Shown here: in pieces, positions 15,396 through 25,248 of the stretch
Numbering within the stretch: position 1 is the stretch's first letter
How the letters are laid out: every line of letters begins with the position of its first letter
Assembly: GCF_025628885.1 (NCBI RefSeq)
Contig: NZ_JAOTIF010000019.1
Span: 1 to 64,000 of the forward strand
Source of the DNA: Paraflavisolibacter caeni
GTDB taxonomy: Bacteria; Bacteroidota; Bacteroidia; Chitinophagales; Chitinophagaceae
Reading direction: 5' to 3'
DNA: 64,000 nucleotides
Made by a program: the position numbers and the translations under genes
Notes under the pieces: generated by a model
What the model saw: the letters and a program-made list of their open reading frames with translations, nothing else
Database searches by the model: none
Told to the model about the DNA's origin: nothing

Positions 15396-16664
15396 ATGAT
15401 TTTTTTTAAACCCAATGCTAAGAAGATTGCGCTGACGGGGATTGTTTTTCTTCTTTCATTTACGGCAGTATTAGCTCAGGATGGTAAACAGTTGTTCGCT
15501 GCAAACTGTCAAACTTGTCACTCACTTACAAAGGATCTGACGGGTCCGGCTTTAGCAGGTGTTACTGAAAGGGGGCCTTGGGGCGACCGCAAGAATTTGC
15601 ATGCCTGGGTGCATAATCCGGCAGCTTTTATGGCAAACAATGCCTATGCAAAAGGTTTGCAGGCGAAGTTTGGTTCTGTGATGCCTAGTTTTCCGCAATT
15701 GGCTGAAAAAGATATCGATGCGATCATTGACTATGTAATGACGCCTCCTGCTCAGCCTACTGGTGGTGAAGCTACCGCCGGAGGTCAAGCGGCTGCTGAG
15801 GAAGAGGCTTCGAACAAGAATGCTATCATCTTTGGTATTATTTCTATTATATTGGCTTTGATTGCCCTGATCCTGATGCAGGTAAACAGCGGACTGAAAA
15901 AGCTTTCAGATGACAAGGAAAATATTGTTCGTCCTGAGCCTGTACCATTCTACCGCAATAAGGTCTATATCGCAATGTTTGCATTGGTGTTGTTTGTAGT
16001 TGGAGGTTATTTAGTTGGAAAAGGTGCGATCAACCTGGGCCGTCAAAAAGGTTACCAGCCTGATCAACCCATTGCCTTCTCTCATAAGGTGCATGCCGGT
16101 GTGAACCAGATCAACTGTTTGTATTGCCATGGCAATGCGTGGGAGAGCAAGCATGCAGCAATTCCGTCTATGAATGTTTGTATGAACTGTCATAAGGCTA
16201 TCTCCACTTATGAGAAAGGGCCGAAGCTTTATCATCCGGACGGAGAAGAGATCAATGGTACAAATGAAATTGCGAAGTTGTATAAATATGCAAATTATAC
16301 AGCAGGACAGCCTTGGGATGCATCCAAAGCGAAACCGGTTGAGTGGGTAAAGATCCACAATCTTCCTGATCACGTTTTCTTTAGTCATGCTCAGCACGTT
16401 AATGCAGGGAAGGTTCAGTGCCAGACCTGTCATGGAAATATCCAGGAAATGGATGTTGTGAAACAGCAAGCTGAATTAAGTATGGGATGGTGTATCAACT
16501 GTCACAGAGAGACCAAGGTTAACTTCAACGATAAAGCGGATGGATCCGGTAATAAGTTTTATAGCATATACGAGAAGTTCCATAACGACCTGAAGAGTGG
16601 CAAAATGGATAGCGTGACGGTTAAGGATATCGGTGGTCTGGAATGTCAAAAGTGTCACTATTAA
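15396..16664 (+). CDS. actA: alternative complex III subunit A, multiheme cytochrome c
   Basis: A 422-residue membrane cytochrome with six CxxCH heme sites. The first (CQTCH, residues 38-42, with Met96 in SVMPSF as a likely axial ligand) lies in an N-terminal monoheme cytochrome domain after a signal peptide. Two membrane helices follow (about 143-165 and 190-210), and then a pentaheme domain (CLYCH, CMNCH, CQTCH, CINCH, CQKCH). ActA accepts electrons from ActB and passes them towards ActE and the terminal oxidase. It is the first gene of the act-cta operon. Confidence 0.93.
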   Translation: MIFFKPNAKKIALTGIVFLLSFTAVLAQDGKQLFAANCQTCHSLTKDLTGPALAGVTERGPWGDRKNLHAWVHNPAAFMANNAYAKGLQAKFGSVMPSFPQLAEKDIDAIIDYVMTPPAQPTGGEATAGGQAAAEEEASNKNAIIFGIISIILALIALILMQVNSGLKKLSDDKENIVRPEPVPFYRNKVYIAMFALVLFVVGGYLVGKGAINLGRQKGYQPDQPIAFSHKVHAGVNQINCLYCHGNAWESKHAAIPSMNVCMNCHKAISTYEKGPKLYHPDGEEINGTNEIAKLYKYANYTAGQPWDASKAKPVEWVKIHNLPDHVFFSHAQHVNAGKVQCQTCHGNIQEMDVVKQQAELSMGWCINCHRETKVNFNDKADGSGNKFYSIYEKFHNDLKSGKMDSVTVKDIGGLECQKCHY

Positions 16665-16750
16665 GCCCGGGTTTCCTGCAATGGGAAGTTTGGATGGGTA
16701 TGCATCATAGTTAAAATGTTCTTTAATAATAATTTTTGTATCTAAACACT

Positions 16751-16794
16751 TCCGGTAAACCGGAGGGTATAAAAAAGTCTCCGCTAAAGGCGGA
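16751..16794 (+). promoter_or_regulatory. two tandem small hairpins before actB
   Basis: TCCGGTAAACCGGA (16751-16764) and TCCGCTAAAGGCGGA (16780-16794) have the same plan, TCCG-N-TAAA-N-CGGA. Both lie in the 142-bp actA-actB gap and end 12 bp before the actB ATG. They may set mRNA stability or translation of actB. Confidence 0.6.
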
Positions 16795-16806
16795 TTGGGG
16801 GTACAT

Positions 16807-19800
16807 ATGAGCGATAAAAAGTATTGGCAAAGTTTCGCTGAGCTAAACGATAAGGAAAATTTTCAAAAAAGAAGTCAGGATGAATTTCTGGAGGATCTTC
16901 CTTTTGAAGATCAGGATGGAAAAGGTTGGCTTGACGCCAAGTCTCCGCGTCGTGATTTCCTTAAGTATTTAGGTTTCAGCACGGCTGCAGCGACTATTGC
17001 AAGCTGTAAACAGCCAGTAAGAAAAGCGATTCCTTACGTTAACAGGCCAGAAAATGTAGCACCAGGTGTTGCAAAGTATTATGCTACTACTTATGTGCAG
17101 TCCGGTGATGTATTGCCCATCGTAGCCAAGGTGCGTGATGGCCGTCCTATCAAGATTGAAGGAAACGATCTTTGCTCTTATACCAAAGGCGGAACTTCTG
17201 CAAGGGTACAGGCTTCTGTTCTGGACCTGTACGATACCAACCGTCTTACACATCCGAAACAAAAGACTGGTGACAAGTTCCAGGAAGTACCTACTTATGA
17301 GCAGCTGGACAAGTTGGTAACCAGTGCTTTATCTGGTTTGGGTGGTGCCCCGGTAGTTTTACTCACCGGAACAATTGTTTCTCCTTCTACCCAACAAGTT
17401 ATTTCTGAATTTTTAGGAAAATATCCAGGCAGCCGCCATGTTCAGTATGATGCAATGTCATACAGTGGTATGCTGTTGGCCAATGAAGCCTCATTTGGAA
17501 GAAGGGCTATACCTTCTTACCGTTTTGACAGGGCTAAGGTTATTGTTAGTTTGGGTGCCGACTTCCTCGGTACCTGGCTGAACCCTGTAGAATTCGGACG
17601 TGCCTATTCTTACAACCGTAAGATTGATGAGCGTAATCCTCAAATGAGCAAGCATTACCAGTTTGAGAGCTACCTGAGCCTTACTGGTTCCAATGCTGAC
17701 GAACGTTATTCACACCGTCCATCAGATACAGGTGCAGTAGCACTTGCATTGTATGCTGCTTTAGGCGGACAGGTTGCAGCTCCATCTATTGCTGATGAGA
17801 AGTTGCGCCAAGGTATACAGAAAGCTGCAGCTGATTTGAAAGCCAACAGTGGCGCCGCTTTAGTTGTATGCGGAAGCAACGATCCAAATGTTCAATTGGT
17901 AGTAAATGCCATTAACAGCGCTATCGGTAGTAATGGTTCTACTATCGATTGGGCACAACCTCTTCTTGTAAAGCAAGGTATTGATAAAGACATGGTTGAC
18001 CTGGTTGGGCAGATGAATGCCGGACAGGTAGGAGCCTTGTTGGTCTATGATGCCAATCCTGCTTATGAATACTTTGACAGTGCTGCTTTCATCAATGGTT
18101 TGAAGAAAGTGAAGCTGTCTGTTTCATTCAATGAAAAGATGGATGAAACCACGTTGTTGTGTAATTATTCTGTACCGACTCATCACTTCCTGGAAAGCTG
18201 GGGTGATGCTGAGCCCAAAGCTGGTTACATATCCTTTATGCAACCAACTATTGCTCCTTTGTTCAAAACCCGCCCATTCCAGACATCTTTATTGAAGTGG
18301 GCCGGCAGCAATACTGATTATGAAACCTACTTCCGCCAATACTGGTTAGGCCGTTTAGGTGGAGAACAAGCTTTTGATAAAGCATTGCAGGATGGGGTTT
18401 TAGAAGGAGCTGCGCCTGCAACAGTTACTTCGGGTGGGGCATCCTTCAACGGAAGCGGTATCGGTAATGCAGTCGCACAAATCAATGCCAACAAAAAAGC
18501 CGGAAAAGATGAGCTGGTTATTTATGAATCAGTGCCTCTAGGATCTGGTAAGCAAGGTGGTAACCCCTGGTTGCTGGAATTGCACGATCCTATTACCAAG
18601 GCTACGTGGGGTAACTATGCAATGATTTCCATGACAAAAGCTGAGGAATTAGGCATTGATTATAAAAGTACTGATTACGAATATTACCCAGAGAAACCTG
18701 TTATTAAGATAACACTCAACAATAAGGAAGTTTCTCTGCCTGCTCTTGTAATCCCTGGTATGAATGCGAATACAATCGCCATTGCTGTAGGGTATGGAAG
18801 AAATAAAGAGTTGGGTGTAGCTTCTTTCGGAATCGGTCAGAATGTTTATCCGTTTGCCAGATTCAATGGTACTACAGTTGAGCATTATGCTCCGGTAACC
18901 GTAGCTGGTGAAACTTTTGGAAAAGAGAAGATTGCACAAGTACAGATCCATAATTCATATGAAGGAAGGACAGAGGTAGTAAAAGAAACTACCATGGCTA
19001 CCTTTAAGAAATATCCTAAACGTTATACTGAGTTCCGGGAAGAGCTTGCAAAGGAATATGCTCCTAAAACAGGTGATTTCCGTAAAGAAGCAACGCTTTA
19101 TGGAGATCACGTTCAGCCAGGGTTGAAATGGGGCATGTCAATTGATATGAATTCCTGTATTGGTTGTGGAGCCTGCGTTGTAGCCTGTCACTTAGAAAAT
19201 AACGTACCTATTGTTGGTAAGAAGGAAGTTTTACGTGCCCATGAAATGTACTGGTTGCGTATTGACCGTTATTTTGTGAGCGATGATCAAAATCCTGATG
19301 ATCTGAAGGCTGTTGTATTCCAGCCAATGCTTTGCCAGCACTGTGATAATGCTCCTTGTGAAAACGTATGTCCAGTTGCTGCCACTATGCACAACTCTGA
19401 AGGTATCAACCAAATGGCTTATAACCGTTGTATCGGTACCCGTTATTGCGCAAACAACTGTCCATATAAAGTACGTCGTTTCAACTGGGCAGATTATACC
19501 GGAGCTGACAGCTTTAAGGACAACCAAAAGCCATTGGTTGAAGAAGGCAAGCTAGACGAAGTGGTACTGCAAATGAACGATGACCTGACCAGAATGGTGC
19601 TGAATCCTGATGTTGTTGTCCGTAGCCGTGGTGTGATGGAGAAATGTTCTTTCTGTATTCAGCGTACCCAAGAAGCTAAATTGAAAGCTAAGCTGGAAAA
19701 CAGAGTATTAGTAGATGGTGATGCGAAAACAGCTTGTATGCAAGCTTGTCCGACCAGTGCTATTATTTTCGGTAATGCGAATGATCAAAACAGCCAGGTA

Positions 19801-20010
19801 TCACAACTCCGTAAGAATAACCCAGGACGCTTGTTCTATGTAATTGAACAAATACACACGCTACCGAATGTTAGCTACCTGGCTAAGGTGAGAAATACAG
19901 ATGAGTTGCAAGAAAATGTAGAGGAACATGCAGAAGCTGAGCACGCAGGTCAAAATGCAGAGCCAGGAATTCCGAGTGAACATAAAGCTGAGGAAAAAGC
20001 AGCACATTAA
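16807..20010 (+). CDS. actB: alternative complex III subunit B, molybdopterin-like/iron-sulfur protein
   Basis: A 1067-residue fusion of a molybdopterin-oxidoreductase-like domain (about 70-720, cofactor-free in known ActB) with a ferredoxin-type domain (about 770-1000). Cysteine motifs CIGCGACVVAC, CQHCDNAPCENVCP, CIGTRYCANNCP and CSFCI...CMQACP provide four clusters. The N-terminus has a twin-arginine motif (SPRRDFLKYLGF, 46-57) followed by an IASC lipobox-like site (Cys67), so a Tat-exported lipoprotein is likely. It takes electrons from the quinol site in ActC. ATG 16807 is preferred to TTG 16795. Confidence 0.93.
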   Translation: MSDKKYWQSFAELNDKENFQKRSQDEFLEDLPFEDQDGKGWLDAKSPRRDFLKYLGFSTAAATIASCKQPVRKAIPYVNRPENVAPGVAKYYATTYVQSGDVLPIVAKVRDGRPIKIEGNDLCSYTKGGTSARVQASVLDLYDTNRLTHPKQKTGDKFQEVPTYEQLDKLVTSALSGLGGAPVVLLTGTIVSPSTQQVISEFLGKYPGSRHVQYDAMSYSGMLLANEASFGRRAIPSYRFDRAKVIVSLGADFLGTWLNPVEFGRAYSYNRKIDERNPQMSKHYQFESYLSLTGSNADERYSHRPSDTGAVALALYAALGGQVAAPSIADEKLRQGIQKAAADLKANSGAALVVCGSNDPNVQLVVNAINSAIGSNGSTIDWAQPLLVKQGIDKDMVDLVGQMNAGQVGALLVYDANPAYEYFDSAAFINGLKKVKLSVSFNEKMDETTLLCNYSVPTHHFLESWGDAEPKAGYISFMQPTIAPLFKTRPFQTSLLKWAGSNTDYETYFRQYWLGRLGGEQAFDKALQDGVLEGAAPATVTSGGASFNGSGIGNAVAQINANKKAGKDELVIYESVPLGSGKQGGNPWLLELHDPITKATWGNYAMISMTKAEELGIDYKSTDYEYYPEKPVIKITLNNKEVSLPALVIPGMNANTIAIAVGYGRNKELGVASFGIGQNVYPFARFNGTTVEHYAPVTVAGETFGKEKIAQVQIHNSYEGRTEVVKETTMATFKKYPKRYTEFREELAKEYAPKTGDFRKEATLYGDHVQPGLKWGMSIDMNSCIGCGACVVACHLENNVPIVGKKEVLRAHEMYWLRIDRYFVSDDQNPDDLKAVVFQPMLCQHCDNAPCENVCPVAATMHNSEGINQMAYNRCIGTRYCANNCPYKVRRFNWADYTGADSFKDNQKPLVEEGKLDEVVLQMNDDLTRMVLNPDVVVRSRGVMEKCSFCIQRTQEAKLKAKLENRVLVDGDAKTACMQACPTSAIIFGNANDQNSQVSQLRKNNPGRLFYVIEQIHTLPNVSYLAKVRNTDELQENVEEHAEAEHAGQNAEPGIPSEHKAEEKAAH

Positions 20011-20118
20011 TTAAAGAAGTAATTATTAATTATTGATTAGTAATTATTATAAATAAAGTAGACAGAATCAATAACGGGCTTGTTGTTTGAAGGGAGCAAG
20101 CCCCGAATATTATCACTT

Positions 20119-21561
20119 ATGGCATTACTTAAGTACGAATCGCAGGTAAGACCACCGCTTGTAGTAGGCGAAAAAAATTACCATGATGTTACAGAAGACA
20201 TCTGTACTCCAGTGGAGGCAAATCCATCCAAGTTATGGTGGATAGGCTTTTTGATTTCAGTTGCATTATTGATGTTTGGGGTGTATTCCATTTACCGTGA
20301 GGTGACCTATGGTGTAGGTCAGTGGAACCTGAACAGAACAATCGGATGGGGATGGGACATTACCAACTTCGTATGGTGGGTTGGAATTGGTCACGCCGGT
20401 ACACTGATTTCGGCCATCTTGTTGCTTTTCCGCCAAGGATGGAGAACGGGTGTGAACCGTGCGGCGGAAGCCATGACCATCTTTGCGGTAATGTGCGCCG
20501 GCCAGTTTCCTATCTGGCACATGGGTCGTGTATGGATGGCCTTCTTTGTATTGCCTTATCCAAATACACGTGGTCCGCTTTGGGTTAACTTCAACTCGCC
20601 ACTACTTTGGGACGTGTTTGCGATCTCTACTTATTTTACTGTATCCTTATTATTCTGGTATTCAGGTTTATTGCCTGACCTGGCAACTTTACGTGACCGT
20701 GCCAAGGTAAAATGGAGAAAAATGTTTTATGGGGTTACTGCATTTGGATGGACAGGTTCTACCAAGCACTGGCAAAGACATGAAGCATTATCATTGGTTT
20801 TAGCAGGTTTGTCTACTCCTCTGGTATTATCAGTACACACGATTGTATCATTTGACTTTGCCACTTCCGTAATTCCAGGCTGGCATACGACGATCTTCCC
20901 ACCTTACTTTGTTGCTGGTGCCATCTTTTCAGGATTTGCCATGGTGCAAACTTTATTACTTGTCACCAGGAAAGTGCTGGCATTAGAGGAATATATTACT
21001 ATTGAGCATATTGAGGTAATGAATAAAGTGATCGTATTGACAGGTTCTATTGTAGGTATTGCCTACCTGACAGAGTTGTTCATGGCCTGGTACTCTCATG
21101 TAAATTATGAATGGTTTGCATTTAAAGAGAACAGGGTAAATTTATTTAGTCCTTATGGATGGGCTTACTGGCTGATGATGGGTTGTAATGTAATATCCCC
21201 GCAGATCTTCTGGTTCAGGAAGATGAGGAGGAACCTGCTGGTTACATTTTTTATGTCTATCCTGGTAAATATTGGAATGTGGTTCGAACGTTTTGTAATC
21301 ATCGTTACTTCGCTGTACCGTGATTACCTACCATCTTCCTGGAGCACTTATTATAGTCCAACAATCTGGGAAGTTGGTTTTTACCTCGGAACTTTTGGAT
21401 TGTTCTTCACCTGTTACTTCTTGTTTGCAAAGTTCTTCCCTGTAATCGCAGTTGCGGAAATCAAGCACATTTTGAAGAAGAACGGGGAGAGCTATAAAGA
21501 GAAGATGGATGTTGTTGAGAAAGAATCAGTTGAGGAATTTGCACATCATCATGCACATTAA
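20119..21561 (+). CDS. actC: alternative complex III subunit C, NrfD-like quinol-binding membrane protein
   Basis: A 480-residue polytopic protein of the NrfD/PsrC family with about ten membrane helices. The short cytosolic N-terminus (MALLKYESQVRPPLVVGEK) precedes the first helix (LWWIGFLISVALLMFGVYSI). The segment NFVWWVGIGHAGTLISAIL carries the conserved His region of the quinol site. The C-terminal tail is His-rich (EEFAHHHAH). It oxidises menaquinol and hands electrons to ActB. The start at 20119 removes a TTG-initiated extension. Confidence 0.93.
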   Translation: MALLKYESQVRPPLVVGEKNYHDVTEDICTPVEANPSKLWWIGFLISVALLMFGVYSIYREVTYGVGQWNLNRTIGWGWDITNFVWWVGIGHAGTLISAILLLFRQGWRTGVNRAAEAMTIFAVMCAGQFPIWHMGRVWMAFFVLPYPNTRGPLWVNFNSPLLWDVFAISTYFTVSLLFWYSGLLPDLATLRDRAKVKWRKMFYGVTAFGWTGSTKHWQRHEALSLVLAGLSTPLVLSVHTIVSFDFATSVIPGWHTTIFPPYFVAGAIFSGFAMVQTLLLVTRKVLALEEYITIEHIEVMNKVIVLTGSIVGIAYLTELFMAWYSHVNYEWFAFKENRVNLFSPYGWAYWLMMGCNVISPQIFWFRKMRRNLLVTFFMSILVNIGMWFERFVIIVTSLYRDYLPSSWSTYYSPTIWEVGFYLGTFGLFFTCYFLFAKFFPVIAVAEIKHILKKNGESYKEKMDVVEKESVEEFAHHHAH

Positions 21562-21583
21562 TTATTAAAAAGAACTTTTTACT

Positions 21584-22174
21584 ATGGCGATAAAAAAATT
21601 TGTAGTTGGTTGTTTTTATGACGAACAAGTGCTTTTCCCTGCTGTTAAGCAGGTACGTAAAGCAGGGTATAAAATACATGATGTATACACGCCATTTCCC
21701 ATTCATGGGTTAGATGCTGCTATGGGTTTGAGGGATACCAGCCTGCATACAGCAGGATTCATTTATGGTATCACAGGAACTACGGTTGCCTTGAGTTTTA
21801 TTACCTGGGTATTTACAACTGACTGGCCAATGAATATTGGTGGTAAGCCATTCTTTGCCTTACCAGCATGGATACCTATCACATTTGAGCTGACAGTATT
21901 GTTTGCAGCAGTTGGTATGGTGTTGACCTTTTGCTACCTGTGTCAATTGGCTCCATTCGTTAAAAAGGATCACTTCCACTTAAGGGCAACGGATGATACG
22001 TTTGTAATGGCTATTGAGTGTACTGAAAAAACAAATGAAGCAGAAGCACAACAGTTTCTAGAAAGTGTGGGAGCAGTTGAGATCAACACCCAGTACAGAG
22101 AAACAGGTTGGTGGATGGGTCGTTACGACAAGGAAACCAAATTTTTCAGCGAAAAAGCAGAAGCCATTAGTTAA
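21584..22174 (+). CDS. actD: alternative complex III subunit D (DUF3341)
   Basis: A 196-residue protein with a cytosolic alpha/beta start (KKFVVGCFYDEQVLFPAVKQVRKAG), two membrane helices (about 60-80 and 97-121) and a soluble C-terminal strand-helix unit (FVMAIECTEK...AQQFLESVGAVEI). This is the standard ActD/DUF3341 plan. It is a structural subunit without cofactors. It sits 22 bp after actC, and 19 bp separate its stop from actE. Confidence 0.92.
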   Translation: MAIKKFVVGCFYDEQVLFPAVKQVRKAGYKIHDVYTPFPIHGLDAAMGLRDTSLHTAGFIYGITGTTVALSFITWVFTTDWPMNIGGKPFFALPAWIPITFELTVLFAAVGMVLTFCYLCQLAPFVKKDHFHLRATDDTFVMAIECTEKTNEAEAQQFLESVGAVEINTQYRETGWWMGRYDKETKFFSEKAEAIS

Positions 22175-22193
22175 TAGAAATCAGGTAGAAGAA

Positions 22194-22868
22194 ATGAAAA
22201 AATTATTAATAGTAACGAGCATTTTGATAGCAGGAACTGCTATGATTGGCTGTGGTGGTGCAGAAGGAAATGACCCCGGCCGTATATATGTGCCTGATAT
22301 GGCTTTTAGCCGTGCTTATGAGACTTATGGTTATAATAACATTGGCGACTATCAACATTTAAAAGACAAAGGCATTAATTATACTGCAACACCTGTTGCT
22401 GGTACAATTGCTCGGGGAGATGTGGCTGCTTATCCATACCCCGGTACTGATACAGGTTATGTTCAAGCGAAGGCTTACAGAAATCCATTAGATACAGTTA
22501 GCCTAAGTAAAGATCAAATGACAGAAGCTGAACGTATTTACCTGGTCAATTGTGCTATTTGTCATGGACCTAAACTAGATGGTAATGGTCCATTATGGAA
22601 GGATGGAAATGGTCCTTACCCTGCTGCACCAAGAAACCTGATGGATGCCTATACTAAAGCCTTGGCAGATGGCCAGATCTATCATGTTATTATGTATGGT
22701 AAAGGTCAAATGGGAAGCTATGCTTCTCAACTGAAGCCTATGCAACGTTGGATGGTCGTTAAATATATCCGTTCGAAGCAAGGACCTGCAACTGATACTG
22801 CGGCAGCAAAGGCAGCGGCAACGCCCGGTACACCATCACAAGCAGCAAGTACAACAACTTCAAAATAA
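22194..22868 (+). CDS. actE: alternative complex III subunit E, monoheme cytochrome c lipoprotein
   Basis: A 224-residue lipoprotein: signal MKKLLIVTSILIAGTAMIG, then Cys at the lipobox (MIGCGG). One heme site, CAICHGPKLDGNG, with Met in GKGQMGSYASQL as the likely sixth ligand. An Ala/Thr-rich tail follows. ActE is the exit cytochrome of the complex. ATG 22194 is chosen over an upstream frame that overlaps actD because it gives the signal peptide. Confidence 0.93.
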   Translation: MKKLLIVTSILIAGTAMIGCGGAEGNDPGRIYVPDMAFSRAYETYGYNNIGDYQHLKDKGINYTATPVAGTIARGDVAAYPYPGTDTGYVQAKAYRNPLDTVSLSKDQMTEAERIYLVNCAICHGPKLDGNGPLWKDGNGPYPAAPRNLMDAYTKALADGQIYHVIMYGKGQMGSYASQLKPMQRWMVVKYIRSKQGPATDTAAAKAAATPGTPSQAASTTTSK

Positions 22869-22902
22869 AAAAGAAGCAAAGAAACATTATAAAAAGATCG
22901 TA

Positions 22903-24129
22903 ATGGCACTTAGAGAACAATATCTAATTCCCAAAAAATACAATAATCTGTCACTTGCATTCATGGCAGTTGGATTGTTGTCTATTATTGTTTTATTTTT
23001 TACGCATGGCACAAGCAGCGACCCTCATGAGCAAACAAGGTTTTGGGCTTCACTGCTGCAAAACAGTGTTTATTTTCTGCTGGTTGTCAATGCATCTATG
23101 TTCTTTATCTGTGCTACGACATTAGCATGGGGTGGTTGGCAGATGTCATTCAGAAGAGTGACGGAAGCCATTTCAGCCTGTGTTCCTGTCATTGGTGTTA
23201 TTACCCTGGTTATTCTTCTGGCAATTGTTTTTGGAGGTAATCATGAAATTTATCACTGGACAGATGCTGAGCATGTGAAGCATGATGCAGCACTTACTTT
23301 TAAAAAGGGATTTCTGAATAAAGGCTTTTACACAGCTTGGTCTATTATAACAGTTGTTGGATGGTGGTTGTTGGGCAAAAAAATGCGCCAATTATCCACT
23401 TCTATTGACAATGATCCTTTAACCATTGAAGAAGGTAAAAGTTATATCTGGAAAAACACGGTTTGGGCAGCACTTTATATTATTTTGTTCTCACTAACTG
23501 TAATGTCATCTATTCCCTGGTTCTGGCTTATGAGTATTGATGCGCACTGGTTTTCCACCATGTATAGCTGGTACACATTTGCTTCTTCTTTTGTTGCAGG
23601 AATTGCATTAATCACAATTTATGTTGTTTTTCTAAAGAACAATGGCTACCTGGAACTAGTAACAAGAGAGCATTTGCATGACCTGGGTAAATTTCAGTTT
23701 GCCTTTTCAATTTTCTGGACTTACCTGTGGTATTCGCAATTCATGCTGATCTGGTATGCAAACATTCCTGAAGAAACTACCTATTTCGAACCCCGTTTCC
23801 AAGGTGTTTATCGTGGTATCTTCTTTTTGAACCTGATCATTAACTTTTTAGCTCCTTTATTAATATTAATGAAACGTGCATCCAAGAGGAATTATGGCAC
23901 AATTACGATGATGTCGGTATTGATTCTTTTTGGCCATTGGCTGGATTTCTACCAAATGGTTTTCCCAAGTGTTTCTAAAGAACATGTGCCTTTTATGTTA
24001 GCAGACCTGGGAATTGCATTAGGATTTGTAGGATTGATCATGTTCCTTACAGCAAGACATCTTGCCAAACATCCGTTATTTGCTAGAAATCACCCTTTCT
24101 TGAAAGAAAGTATTATTCACCATACATAA
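22903..24129 (+). CDS. actF: alternative complex III subunit F, NrfD-like membrane protein
   Basis: A 408-residue membrane protein with about ten helices, paralogous to ActC but without its full quinol site. It begins MALREQYLIPKKYNNLSLAFMAVG and has the helix pair FYTAWSIITVVGWWLLGKKM and FAFSIFWTYLWYSQFMLIWYANIP, the latter carrying the conserved WYANIPEET segment. In the known structure ActF forms a second possible proton path. The gap to ctaC is 31 bp, so ACIII and the oxidase are read as one unit. Confidence 0.92.
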   Translation: MALREQYLIPKKYNNLSLAFMAVGLLSIIVLFFTHGTSSDPHEQTRFWASLLQNSVYFLLVVNASMFFICATTLAWGGWQMSFRRVTEAISACVPVIGVITLVILLAIVFGGNHEIYHWTDAEHVKHDAALTFKKGFLNKGFYTAWSIITVVGWWLLGKKMRQLSTSIDNDPLTIEEGKSYIWKNTVWAALYIILFSLTVMSSIPWFWLMSIDAHWFSTMYSWYTFASSFVAGIALITIYVVFLKNNGYLELVTREHLHDLGKFQFAFSIFWTYLWYSQFMLIWYANIPEETTYFEPRFQGVYRGIFFLNLIINFLAPLLILMKRASKRNYGTITMMSVLILFGHWLDFYQMVFPSVSKEHVPFMLADLGIALGFVGLIMFLTARHLAKHPLFARNHPFLKESIIHHT

Positions 24130-24160
24130 AAGGAGCGGTAAACAACTTACTGAAAAGAAT

Positions 24161-25210
24161 ATGTCAAGTTTTTGGATTATAGTATGTTTGATTTTAGGCT
24201 TTATCATCACTTTTCAAATTGCTAAAGCCAGTGAGTATGTTGCTATTTTACGGGGTGAAGAAAGAACCCGTAAAGAGAACAATCGTATCAATGCCTTTAT
24301 GCTTCTTGCATTTTTGGTAGTAGGCCTTGTAGGTGTTTGGTATTGCAATGAAAAACTTAAGGGTAAAATTTTAGGTGAAGCTGCCTCAAATCATGGTGAG
24401 AAAATCGATACGATGCTCTACATTACCCTGGCCATTACCGGTGTTGTTTTCTTTATTACTCAAATATTGTTGTTCTGGTTTTCCTATAAATACCAGGAAA
24501 AATCTGACAGGAAAGCATTTTTCTTCCCACATAACAATAAGTTGGAAGTAATTTGGACTGTAGTACCTGCTATTACCTTAACCATTTTGGTAGGTTTTGG
24601 ATTGTATTACTGGTTCCAGATCACCGGGGAAGCTCCAAAACAAGCTATGGTAGTTGAAGTAACCGGAAAGCAATTTGGCTGGGAATTCCGTTATCCGGGT
24701 AAGGATAAAAAGCTGGGAAGAAAGTATTATAAAGAGATCAGTGAAGGAATAGGAAACCCATTAGGTCAAATATGGGCTGATAAAGACAATCATGATGACA
24801 TATATGTAAGTCAGGAAGCTCATATTGTAGTGAATAAACCAATAAAATTTATCATAGGTTCTAAAGATGTGATCCATGATGTTGGTTTAGCTCATTTCAG
24901 GATGAAAATGGATGCAGTGCCAGGTATACCAACCACTATGTGGTTTACTCCAAAGTTTACCACAAAAGAAATGAGAGAGAAATATGGTCCAGATTTCAAT
25001 TATGAAATTTCATGTGACCAGATGTGTGGAAAAGGCCACTTTAGTATGAGGGGCACGATAGTGGTGGAAACCCAGGAAGAGTTTGACAGATGGATATTGT
25101 CGAAGAAGCCTCAGTATTTAGCCGCTATGGAAATGCAAAAATCTGCACCGGCAGTGACGACTACTGATTCAACTTCTGTACAAACACAAGCAACGACATC
25201 AATTCAATAA
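24161..25210 (+). CDS. ctaC: cytochrome c oxidase subunit II
   Basis: A 349-residue protein with three N-terminal membrane helices (about 2-22, 45-65, 87-110) and a further one (VIWTVVPAITLTILVGFGLYYW), then a cupredoxin domain. The CuA site is complete: HDVGLAHFRMKMDAVPG provides the first His, and CDQMCGKGHFSM gives C-x3-C-x3-H-x2-M. There is no C-terminal heme domain; the Thr/Gln-rich tail is disordered. It receives electrons from ACIII cytochromes and passes them to subunit I. Confidence 0.95.
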   Translation: MSSFWIIVCLILGFIITFQIAKASEYVAILRGEERTRKENNRINAFMLLAFLVVGLVGVWYCNEKLKGKILGEAASNHGEKIDTMLYITLAITGVVFFITQILLFWFSYKYQEKSDRKAFFFPHNNKLEVIWTVVPAITLTILVGFGLYYWFQITGEAPKQAMVVEVTGKQFGWEFRYPGKDKKLGRKYYKEISEGIGNPLGQIWADKDNHDDIYVSQEAHIVVNKPIKFIIGSKDVIHDVGLAHFRMKMDAVPGIPTTMWFTPKFTTKEMREKYGPDFNYEISCDQMCGKGHFSMRGTIVVETQEEFDRWILSKKPQYLAAMEMQKSAPAVTTTDSTSVQTQATTSIQ

Positions 25211-25248
25211 AAAATTAGCTGAACCGAAGGGTTGTAAAAAATATTGAT

